DNA from: Symsagittifera roscoffensis | Taxonomy: Eukaryota; Xenacoelomorpha; Acoela; Convolutidae | DNA length: 64,000 bases | Assembly: GCF_963678635.1 (NCBI RefSeq) | Contig: NC_087062.1 | Coordinates: 43,228,395 to 43,292,394, forward strand | Direction: 5' to 3' | Part shown: positions 48,229 to 59,154 of the stretch, in pieces | Position numbering within the stretch: position 1 is the stretch's first letter | Layout of the letters: each line of letters opens with the position of its first letter | The notes under the pieces: model-generated | Databases searched by the model: none | Told to the model about the DNA's origin: nothing | Seen by the model: the letters and a program-made list of their open reading frames with translations, nothing else | Translations under genes and position numbers: made by a program

Positions 48229-51200
48229 ATCAGGGAAACGGGTTTAAAACACTTATTATCCATTTTTTCGTCAGACTCGTTTTTATACCTAAAACAGCAT
48301 CAGGAAAAAAAACAAAAATTAAAATTTTAACAAACGAGCAGGCTATAGCTTTTCTTTTCATTCAATGTGCATGCAAAAGGCGGGACAAAACTTTTTTCAA
48401 CTTTCGAACGTCGGAAAACAAATATATAACACTTAAGCTCATTATATTTTTTGCAACTTTCTTGACCTTTTTCATGATGTGAAAAATTAGTGAATTAGGC
48501 AAAACCGATAACATAAGTCTTTGCAAAGTAAAACATAGCCAACAGACAGTTGTAAAAGAGTAAATAAAGGCAAAGAAATAGAAGACGTATTTTTATTTAA
48601 TAAAAACTTCTTAACTCTGCAACTTTCGAATTGCTGAGTAGATATCAAAACAACAATGTTCTAAAACTTAAGAGACTGACAATATGCATTATTAAAAATC
48701 GATCACATTTCCGTGACGTTTACTTTCACTCTTTGCTAGTGGAGTTTGCCTTCCTTTTAACAGTAAATAAACTGAACCTAAAAAAAGTAAAAGCGCGAAA
48801 AGTAAGTTTGAACCTGAATCAACTTTCAGACTGTTCCTTTTAAAAAAAACATCATCGCGACCCTACACAAGATTCTGAATTACGTCCATCTACTCTTACT
48901 CTTAAAAATCAGGGAAACGGGTTTAAAATGCTTATTATCCATTTTTTCTTCAGACTCGTTTTTATACCTAAAACAGCATCAGGAAAACAACAAAAGTTAA
49001 AATTTTAACAAACAAGAAAGCTATAGCGTTTCTTTCCATTCAATGTGCATGCAAAAGGCGGGACAAAGCTTTTTTCAACTTTCGAACGTCGGAGAAAAAA
49101 TATATAACATTTAAGCTCGTTATATTTTTTTCATAAATTTTGCCCAATTTGAGAAAACTGGATCAAACGGTAAAAAAATAATTCCGCTGGGATATCTGAA
49201 AATTAAAATCAAATTTCGAATCTAGAAGTCGACTACATTTTTCGTGAAATTTAATCTTTTGCTGTTCGATAGTTTGCCTTCCTTCTAACAGTATGAAAAA
49301 CCGTCATGATTTTTACAAGAGTCTTAACTTACGTTCATTGACTTGACTCTAAAACACAAACCAATCTGCACTGCACAAACCAATCTGAACTGGAATATAC
49401 TAGTTTTAAACACCGGAAAATAGTGACTTTGTAATTTAATTAAGTTACTTCTCATTAAAAACTAATGAAAACCTCAACCTGCTCGACGGAAGTTTTCCAT
49501 AAATTGCCACGTCTTCGTCTTTTCAATTCAACTTTGTACTTTGTAGTTAACCGTAAAATTTTGTAAATCATTTTGTAAACTCATTTTTGTAAAACTTTCA
49601 TTTTAAACTGATTAGCTATATAGTAAGCGGTATCCAATTTCGATTGAAAAAATTAGGTGCCGAGATAAGGTCACACTTAGGTAGACCGGTGACTTATTTT
49701 ACAGAGAGGCGAAGCTGCACTCCGAATACATGTTGAAGCAAGGTTGCTGTACAAGTAGTACAATCTTCCGATCACATTCATAAAAACTAAAACGGTTTTC
49801 TCTTCTTCAAACTAGTCTCGTATTTGCGCGTGATGTGATTAAAAAATTATGTGAAAAATTAGTGAATTAGGCAAAACACATAACATAAGTCTTTGCAAAT
49901 TAAAACATAGCCAACAGACATTTGTAAGAAAGTAAATAAATGCAAAGAATTAGTAAAAGTATTTTTTTAAAATAAAAACTTCTTAACTCTGCAACTTTCG
50001 AATTGCTGAGTAGATATCAAAACAACAATATTCTAAAATTTAAGAGACTGGCAATATGCATTATTAAAAATCGATCACGTTTTTTGTGACTTTTACTTTC
50101 ACTCGTTGCTAGTGGAGTTTGCCTTCTTTTTAACAGTAAATAAACTGAACCTAAAAAAAGTAAAAGCGCGAAAAGTAAGTTTAAACCTGAATCAACTTTC
50201 TGATTAGCTATATAGTAAGCGGTATCCAATTTCGATTGAAAAAATTAGGTGCCGAGATAAGGTCACACTCAGGCAGACCGGTGACTTATTTTACAGAGAG
50301 GCGAAGCTGCAGTCCGAATACATGTTGAAGCAAGGTTGCTGTACAAGTAGTACAATCTTCCGATCACATTCATAAAAACTAAAACGGTTTTTCACTTCTT
50401 CAAACTAGTCTCGTATTTGCGCGTGATGTGATTAAAAAATTACGTGAAAAATTAGTGAATTAGGCAAAACACATAACATAAGTCTTTGCAAATTAAAACA
50501 TAGCCAACAGACAGTTGTAAGAAAGTAAATAAATGCAAAGAAATAGAAAAAGTATTTTTTTAAAATAAAAACTTCTTAACTCTGCAACTTTCGAATTGCT
50601 GAGTAGATATCAAAACAACAATATTCTAAAATTTAAGAGACTGGCAATATGCATTATTAAAAATCGATCACGTTTTTTGTGACGTTTACTTTCACTCTTT
50701 GCTAGTGGAGTTTGCCTTCCTTTTAACAGTAAATAAACTGAACCTAAAAAAAGTAAAAGCGCTAAAAGTAAGTTTGAACCTGAATCAACTGTCAGACTGT
50801 TCCTTTTAAAAAAACATCATCTCGACCCTACACAAGATTCTGAATTACGTCCATCTAATCTTACTCTTAAAAATCAGGGAAACGGGTTTAAAATACTTAT
50901 TATCCATTTTTTCTTCAGACTCGTTTTTATACCTGAAACAGCATCAGGAAAACAACAAAAATTAAAATTTTAACAAACAAGAAAGCTATAGCGTTTCTTT
51001 CCATTCAATGTGCATGCAAAAAGCGGGACAAAGCTTTTTTCAACTTTCGGACGTCGGAGAAAAAATATATAACATTTAAGCTCGTTATATTTTTTGCTAC
51101 TTTCTTGTCCTTTTTCATAAAATTTGCCCAATTTGAGAAAACTGGATCAAACGGTAAAAAAAAATTCCGCTGGGATATCTGAAAATTAAAATCAACTTTC

Positions 51201-52255
51201 GAATCTAGAAGTCGACTACATTTTTCGTGAAATTTAATCTTTTGCTATTCGATAGTTTGCCTTCCTTCTAACAGTATGAAAAACCGTCATGATTTTTACA
51301 AGAGTCTTAACTTACGTTCATTGACTTGACTCTTAAACACAAACCAATCTGCACTGCACAAACCAATCTGAACTGGAATATACTAGTTTTAAACACCGGA
51401 AAACATTGACTTTGTAATTTAATCAAATTACTTGTCATGAAAAAACCAATGAAAACCTCAACCTGCTCGACGGAAGTTTTCTATGGTGTTTTCAATTCAA
51501 CTTTTTACTTTGTAGTTAACCGTAATTTGTTTTCATTTTTGTAAATCATTTTGTTAACTCATTTTTGTAAAATTTTCATTTTCAACTGATAAGCTATATA
51601 GCGGTATCCAATTTCGATTGAAAAAATTAGGTGCCGAGATAACGTCACACTTAGGTAGACCGATGACTTATTTTACAGAGAGGCGAAGCTGCACTCCGAT
51701 TACATGTTGAAGCAAGGTGGCTGTACAAGTACTACAATCTTCCGATCACATTCATAAAAACTAAAACGGTTTTTCTCTGTTATTCAAACTAGTCTCGTAT
51801 TTGTGCGTGATGTGATTTAAAAATTATGTGAAAAATTAGTGAATTAGGCAAAACTGATAACATAAGTCTTTGCAAAGTAAAACATAGCCAACAGACAGTT
51901 GTAAAAGAGTAAATAAATGCAAAGAAATAGAAGAAGTATTTTTTTTAAATAAAAACTTCTCAACTCTGCAACTTTCGAATTGCTGAGTAGATATCAAAAC
52001 AACAGTATTCTAAAATTTAAGAGACTGGCAATATGCATTATCAAAAATCGATCACGCTTTTTGTGACGTTTTTTTTCACTCTTTACTAGTGGAGTTTGCC
52101 TTCCTTTTAACAGTAAATAAACTGAACCTAAAAAAAAGTAAAAGCGCGAAAAGTAAGTTTGAACCTGAACCAACTTTCAGACTGTTCCTTTTCAAAAAAA
52201 CATCATCGCGACCCTTCACAAGAGTCTGAATTACGTCCATCGACTCTTACTACCA
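48229..52255 (+). repeat. nested tandem duplications of R1 and flanking repeats
   Basis: The block starting aatcagggaaacgggtttaa occurs at 48229, 48908 and 50873; the block ggtatccaatttcgattg at 49629, 50221 and 51603; R1 heads (catagccaacagacagttgt) at about 48.54, 49.91, 50.51 and 51.88 kb. A unit of about 1,965 bp is duplicated and holds a further duplication of 592 bp. Copies are very similar. 3' R1 ends lie at about 48.89, 49.35, 50.86, 51.33 and 52.25 kb. Confidence 0.9.
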
Positions 52256-52259
52256 ACAT

Positions 52260-54055
52260 TTTTTCAGAAATACTTTGACTTTTAGATATTTATAACCAGT
52301 AACTGTCGTCGCGTAACTGACGAGTCTGAACAACAATCATACACTCAAAAAACAAAAAAAAACGACTGAAGACAATGTTCCTAACCCTTTCAGTGGCCAA
52401 TCTAACAAGGGCAGATTGGCCGTACTTATTTGGCAGAGAATTGGGTGCCTTTAAAAACTTTCAACAATCAAAAATTATTGCAACTTTGAACATCTTAATC
52501 CTCGCACGGTTCAGATCAATGCATTCAGAGACAGCAACAAAAAATAATTCAGCTGATAAAAACTTAGCGGAAAGCTATTTCGCTGAAAAAAAAAGATTAC
52601 ATAAACAAAAGTAGCAAAGAAATATTCATTAAAAACGAAAAAAAACCTTTTATTTTCAAATTTGCGTCGTTTTTGAGCATGATATGAACAAACAAAAGCT
52701 TAGAACGCAAGTAAATAAGGCATAATCGATCAGATCGAAAATTAAAAGAAAAAATCCAATTCTAATTTTCTGCAGATGATTTTTTAAACATACATTCGTA
52801 TGATTATTTGTGATAGCTGATTTTGGAAAATTTTTCTTTTGAAAAAACTTTCTTTTGAAAAACCTTTTTCTTTAGAAAAAACTTTCTGATGGAAAATTTT
52901 ATTCGAACTACGACTGAAAAGTTGAATACGATATAGTCACAAGATATAAAAATTGCGACTTTTTGTTCAAGCAATGAGCGAAGTCGCCGTTTCCCCAAAG
53001 ATTCAAATATATCAATCTATTTTTAATTTCTTCTTGAATAATAAGTATCATTAAAGAGTTACGCCAAGATGCTTTAAATAATTTTTCTCGTCTAATTGGT
53101 ACCTAATTAGATGGTACCCACATGTATCCTCTAATGTACTCTGACACCTCCATCAACCACGTTATTTTTAATACGTTCCAGGTTGTTCTTCTTTTCTTCA
53201 TATTTGAACTTGAGACTAACAACTCGGCTTTGATTGCTTTTTTTGAAAAAGACGTGGGTTTCACGATAATAACATACAATTTTTAAAATCTTTTGAAGCC
53301 GAATCGTTGCCTGAGGCAAATAAAATAATTGAGTTGAAAACTAATTGCCAGAATTTAACCTCCAAAAAGACAAGTGCCCTTTTTTGCCTCTTGTTTGACC
53401 TGCGGATAAGAGGCAAGTAAGTATCTAGAAGCTTCGCAGACTGGTGTTTAGATGAATCGAAATAACAATAGAAATCAATTTTTACCAGTAGAAACCAACA
53501 CAACTGATAAGATTTTCATAAGCAGTAGGCTGTTAAACAGTCGACCCTTTGCATCAAGAGAATACTAGGCAGAAAAGATTTAACAGAGTACTATAAAGCC
53601 TAGTAAAAACAACTCCGAAAAAATTTACAAAACTTACTTTCAACAACTCTAGTAATTTTATCTCTCGGTACAGATCTTGCGCAGAAAAATTTAGGAAGCT
53701 GCAGCCGTTTCATACTAAAACAAGCGAATGAAGGAACGATTTTACATAAACTATTAAACAATTTTTGAGAGACAAAAGAATGAAGAATACAAAAAAGCCG
53801 GAAATAGTTTTGATGAAAAATTTCCAACTTGAACGCTCTTTTAAAAAATTATAGCCTCATGACTTATATTTCTGAAACAATTCATAATTGAGCTTGTGAA
53901 AAAAGATAGCTTACTAATCCGCATATGTAGTCAAAACATGCATAATAATTATTTCAAGAACACAGATTTTTCAACAAAACCTGGTTAATGTGAATACAAA
54001 AAACAAAACCTATTAGAAAAGCACGGATCTGCAAAACTCTAGGACCACAATTTTA
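52260..54055. other. AT-rich stretch, no gene seen
   Basis: Contains one copy of the 32.2 kb repeat phrase (tacttatttggcagagaatt, 52.42 kb), phrases shared with 32.9-33.1 kb, and the near-palindrome tctaattggtacctaattag at about 53095. No frame resembles a known protein. Confidence 0.5.
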
Positions 54056-54059
54056 AAAA

Positions 54060-54500
54060 AACAGCCAACAGACAGTGCGAAAAGAGTCAATGAACGCAAT
54101 TAAATGAAAAAAACCGCCTTGTTATTTGAAACAATCTCAATTTTCGAAATTCGATGAAAAAACTAGATGCCTTTAGAGCTCTTTGAATTTCTAGAACAAT
54201 TAATGATGGGACCTTCCCGACAAATTGATAGGATTAATAGGTAAATTTTTTATTTTGCTGGAAAAATTGAAAATTATATTCCATTTTGCAAACAAGAAGT
54301 CGGTCACGTTTTTCGCGACCTTTACACTTTCGCTGCGCGATAAAGAGTTTGCCTTCCTTTAAAAATATCTAAAGTCAAATCGGGAAAAAGTAAATTAGAG
54401 CTTGAACAAATTTTAAACATTTAAACATTTTCTTGAGAAAAAAACGATAAAAATCAACGTGACCTTCAAAGACTCTTAATACCAACCTTTTTCAGAAATA
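54060..54500 (+). repeat. R1 repeat
   Basis: From acagccaacagacagtgcga via gctctttgaatttctagaac and cacgtttttcgcgaccttta to cgtgaccttcaaagactctt. Confidence 0.72.
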
Positions 54501-54754
54501 CTTTCACTTTTAGATATTTATAACCAGTAACTGTTTGTAAAGTTAATTGGAGACTTTTCATCGACAGAAAGAGAAGACCTTTACCGCAAATAAAAAACTA
54601 TTTCAAAATGCGTCAGTTACTAGCCCAAGAAAGCCTAGATAGACTCACAATCAGTCAAAAAATTGCAACCAAGAATTGCAACCAAGATGCCGAAATTGAA
54701 CAAACCGATCGAGGCAATGCTATATATCATAAATTAGCCTATATCATAAATTAA

Positions 54755-54885
54755 TTTTAATCCTCTATGGGATATTTTAATTGGCGTGGGCTATATTGGT
54801 GTGGGCTATTGTGTCCATTGGGTTATATTGGTATGGGATAATTTGTAATGGGATACTTTCATATGGGATACTTTGTCCTGTCACC
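54755..54885. repeat. short imperfect repeats (tatgggatac)
   Basis: tatgggatattttaattgg, tatgggataatttgtaatgg, atgggatactttcatatggg and gggatactttgtcc follow each other, with tattggtgtgggctat variants between. Confidence 0.7.
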
Positions 54886-55430
54886 AAAATTATGACCCGG
54901 AGAGTAGTGGTCGGGAAAAAATTTGCTTTGTTGGCAATGTAGAAGGATTATAAAACCGATCCGTTTGGTTGTACAATATCGATTTGAGCTTTGTCATATT
55001 ATTTGAATCTGTCGATTGCAACATCGACCAGGAGGTGGCGCTGAAATAAATGAACCAGTGGCAAGTAGATTTGGGCAATTAAGACTGTTTTACTTATAAA
55101 GAAGCCTTGAACTTTTTCACAAGTCGGCGACACGTTCTTGCCATTGACACGCTGTTGAGGCAGCATCGAAGATAAGAATAGCGAGATTGATAGTTTAGCT
55201 TGTCTTGCTTGACAGCAGTAAGAACACCGTCATGTTTCGTTGTTTAATTGTCATTTTCCAAGATTGTCAACTCAAAAAAGATAAAGCGTACCTTTTTCAA
55301 GTGCGAGCCAGGTCTCGGTTATGGAAATAAGATCAGATTGACCAGCATGTCTGCGTTACTAAAAATTTGTCTTCTTTGAGCTGTAGCAGACGAAGTCCAT
55401 TATAAAAGAACTAGCGTGTGTAACGCACCT
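54880..55430 (-). mobile_element. LINE endonuclease remnant (CR1/L2-like)
   Basis: Minus-strand translation near 55.33 kb gives DLISITETWLALEKG, the motif DL(I)xxTETWL typical of LINE apurinic-type endonucleases. Neighbouring sequence is too decayed to read continuously. Confidence 0.6.
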
Positions 55431-56560
55431 CTGGTGCTTCGAATTTTTGGCAACTAATGAAAAACCGCATATATTCGAAACGAGATCTGCAGCCTTTTAG
55501 TGTACTCCGACAGCACCCAATTACAGGGTTAGTAATTTCAAATTTTATAATTTTCTTAAATTCCAAATTTGAAAAACCATAAAAGCCTCATATCTCGAAA
55601 ACTCAAAGGGCCACTGGAGATATTTAGAGGCCTGATTTGCAACCACTGAGAGGAACCTGAGAGCACCCTACTATAGGGTTGGGAATTTCAAATTTCGTGA
55701 ATTTCAAGTTTCCCGGAAACAATTTTTAAATAAAAAACGTCGTATCTCGGAAACTTAAAGCATTTGAGCAGTCGCATTTGGACGCAAGAATTGCAGACCC
55801 TGAGACAACCCTGAGAGTACCCAGCGACATGGTTGAGAATTTCGTATTATGTGAAACTTTTTAAAATTATGTTTATCATAAATTTTCTTACAAAAACACT
55901 AAAAACGCCAAATATCGAAAACAACAAATATCTGAGTAGTCCTATTTTGGAGACAAGATTCAAATCTCCTGGGAATACTTTGGCAGCATCCAATTAGAGG
56001 GTTTGGATATTTTAAATTTCGTGAATTTTTCTACATCTAAGTTTACTAAAAATCTTGGAAAAAATCATAAAAAACGTCATATCTCAAAACTTGCAAAAAA
56101 TTGAGCAGTCAAATTTGGAGGTTAAGTTAGCAATCCTTATGAGTACCCTGACACCACCCAATTACAGGATAAGGAATTTGAGTTCTCGAAAAAAAAACTA
56201 TCCAATTATTTCAATTCTCTGGAAAACTACAAATATTTGAGGGCAAAATTAGCACCCCCAGAGAGTAATCTAATAGCCCCAAGTACAGGGTTGGGAATTT
56301 CAAATTTCAAAAAAAAAAAATTAAATTTTCTGAAAAACTTTGAAAAACTCAAAAAACAAAAAAAAACGTCATATCTCGAAAACCACAAGGACTTGAGCAG
56401 TAATATTTGGAGGCAAGATTCGCAATGCTCAAGAGTACTCTTATAGCACCCAACTACAGGGTTAGAAATTTCACGTTTTGCAAATTACTTTGTAATTTGT
56501 TTTCTGAAAACTTTTGAAAAAAAACATGTCGTATTTCGTACCCCTTGCGCAAAATTCGCA
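55430..56560. repeat. tandem repeat, period about 120-175 bp
   Basis: cacccaattacagggttagt-type phrases recur near 55508, 55660, 55814, 55983, 56152, 56273 and 56447, each preceded by cgtcatatctcgaaaac and ttgagcagtcaaatttggag. Two further, more decayed units lie at 62.46-62.70 kb. Confidence 0.85.
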
Positions 56561-56605
56561 ACCCCTTGAGGAAAATCGCAACTCCTTGGGCAAAATTCGT
56601 AAGCT
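56535..56605. repeat. short tandem repeat, about 24 bp
   Basis: cccttgcgcaaaattcgcaa, cccttgaggaaaatcgcaac and tccttgggcaaaattcg follow each other. Confidence 0.75.
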
Positions 56606-56746
56606 TTTTCAACGTATTAATTTTGCATGTTTAGCGAAAGAACTTTTTACGGTTAAGCTATATCGTATATTGCGAGGATTAAGAAACTTTTTTCGATTTT
56701 CCAGTTTGAATTTCACCGAGTTTAAAATAAGCAGCCGAATGGTGTG

Positions 56747-56806
56747 ATGCTTTCAGAATTCCCCAAGGGCAAAATATGGCAACCTCTTGGGGAATCCTGA
56801 AAGCAT
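56747..56806. repeat. 21 bp inverted repeat
   Basis: atgctttcagaattccccaa at the left pairs with its complement at 56786-56806 with one mismatch and an 18 bp loop. It follows directly on related cccttgggc-type repeats. Confidence 0.85.
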
Positions 56807-57553
56807 TTAAATATATAATACTAGATTAGTCCAAACTTTTGGATTGTCAATTTTGGTGTTTCTTTCGTTTTTAGTTTCTGATCCTTTTTCATCACTTTGG
56901 CGAGTGAAAAAGTAAAGACTGAGTAAGCCTCAAAAAAGATTTAAAATAAAGATCAGTAACTGAAAACTGAAGCCACAGTCTTTGCCTTTCCGCTCGAGGT
57001 TTTGAGATTTCAGGTCGACATCATTTAAGATGAGTTGTCTACTGTATTTCAGTATTGCTGTTTGGTGAGTTCTTTGCTGATAATTATTTTATACTTCACA
57101 TTGTCAGAAGTAAAGCAGAAAACATCATGTCACTTTCGTTTGTATAAGGAAAATGCACACGCAAGGCACTTGGCTTGTAGTTTCCTCATTGAAATGTGAT
57201 TTCCCATTGGTGATTTCACAATTAGTACCAAAAAATAAGGAAATCATTGAGCAGTCTTATTTCACTGTCTTGTCGCTTTCTTGAATTTTTGTCGATTAAT
57301 TCAGATACACTTTTGATACCTAGACTACTAATGTTTGAGGTTTGGGGGGCATAGAGTCATTTGCATGAGCAGGTCATGTGTCGAATTTCGATTCCTTTTC
57401 GAAAAACACCTGAATTACACTGAGCGAATTTTTAATTTCCTCAAATGTCGCTGTTGTTTTGTGAAAAATATTTTGATATTCTTGATGCATCCATACTTCT
57501 CTTGCATGGCTACGTTGGGTGTTATGTTCTTTTTTGTGCTGGACATGTAAAAA

Positions 57554-57636
57554 ATGCGGAGTACGAGCTTTTTCTCCAATATCAAGGATGCCAGTAACAT
57601 CGGCTTGAGAAAGCCCACGGCGCTGACTGATCTTAT
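57554..57636 (+). CDS. possible first coding exon of an unknown gene
   Basis: ATG followed by 26 further codons (MRSTSFFSNIKDASNIGLRK, PTALTDL) to an excellent donor gtaagt. Composition is balanced and unlike the AT-rich surroundings. The next two acceptors run into stops at once, so a partner exon was not found. It may be fortuitous. Confidence 0.25.
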
Positions 57637-57794
57637 GTAAGTTACACCACCATAATATGCAATCGAAATATTGTTAGTTCTCAGTGATTAATCTTTACAC
57701 GGCGTGTAAGTTTTGGCATGTTTGCTTATTTTAGCTAGTGCTCTCATTTTTCTTCCAGAGATTAAGACAACGAAAATGGTTATGGGCAATACAG

Positions 57795-58265
57795 AAACAC
57801 AGCCCACAGACAGTTGGAAAAGATTAATGAACGCAAGTAAACAAAAAAAAACACTGACTTAGTTGAAAAAATTTCAACTTTCGGAATTCAAAGAGAAAAA
57901 TAGATGCCCTTTAAGCTCTTTGAATTTCTCGAACAATTTATGATTGGCATTTTTCTGATAACATTAACCGAACTTGAGAAAATTAGATCAATAGGTAAAG
58001 TTTACTCCTCTGGAAATCTTAAAACAAAATTTCACTTTCGAAACTAGAAATCCTTTAGGTTTTTTCGCGACATTTTCCAGGTTCGTATTTGGAGTGCTAT
58101 TTAAGTAAACTTCAGCAGATGAATTTCAATCGAACTCAAACGTGTATATATACCTAGGAGCATTCATAAATACATTAATCTGTATGAATGCACATCTGTA
58201 GTTATTAGAGCATTTTGAATCTTTTCCCTGAAAATCAAAAACTACGTTCATTGCTCTTAAAAAAT
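57795..58265 (+). repeat. R1 repeat, subfamily B
   Basis: From acagcccacagacagttgga to a decayed end aactacgttcattgctctta, with the palindromic acattaatctgtatgaatgc. Confidence 0.75.
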
Positions 58266-59154
58266 ATTACAATTTGCAATCCTGTCAATTTTTAATTGGC
58301 CGGCTTACTGTGTTTCTAGTGATATCATTGATTTTCTTGATATTCCCTTAACTAATATCAGGGCTGTGTAAGTATGTCAGGGTTGTGTAAATGACAAATG
58401 ACGAGAACAACAAACAAGTAAAGACTTGTACAAATTGTTTGTTCCTTTAAGTGATTGAATGGATTCAATGGTAGTTTTTTTTAATTTATCGAAAAGTTGT
58501 AATTTCGCAATATATTTGGGATCATACGGTTTCCGATGTCAAATTTCTGATATAAAACTTTCCAATTATTGCAACTAGCGTATAAATTACACCTCTGGTG
58601 CTTCAAACAGATAGATAAACGTGAACACTGTTTAAGCAAAAAATAAATGAAAAACAACGAAATTAAATGCAACTAAGACTAGACTGGGGCATCCAACAAC
58701 GCGTTCTATGTTGTAACCTGAACGATTTAAAATTAGCTCTTTTTTAAATCAAAAATGGTCATATCTCCGAAACTCCTGGGTTTCAGATCTTCGTAATTTC
58801 CACTCAGAAATGTAACAAAATCAGCTTTACAAATCGCTATGAAAAACCCTCAGCTGAACGCAAGGGACGAGTACCGGCATCGCGAGCTTACCCGGCGGTT
58901 ATAGCGTCCTCTAAGCTGTTTCGGATCTTTCCGACGAGAAACATTCTTTGTCTTTGTTCTATTTTCCTTAAACCATCTTTTTCTATACCGTTTGCCTTGT
59001 TGTCAAACCAAATTACTTCTGATTGCTGATCATGTCATATTGACTAAAGCGCTCCAAATATTCAAGGTACATAAATTACGTTTCTCTTCCAATTACTGCT
59101 TATCAATGTGATGTTAACCCTATTCACTTTTCGAAAAGATTATACTGAAATGTA

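Noticed and set aside
48229-52255. CRISPR-like or regular direct repeats
   Set aside because: Units are hundreds of bases to 2 kb long and built of dispersed elements, in animal DNA with introns; no short repeat-spacer pattern.
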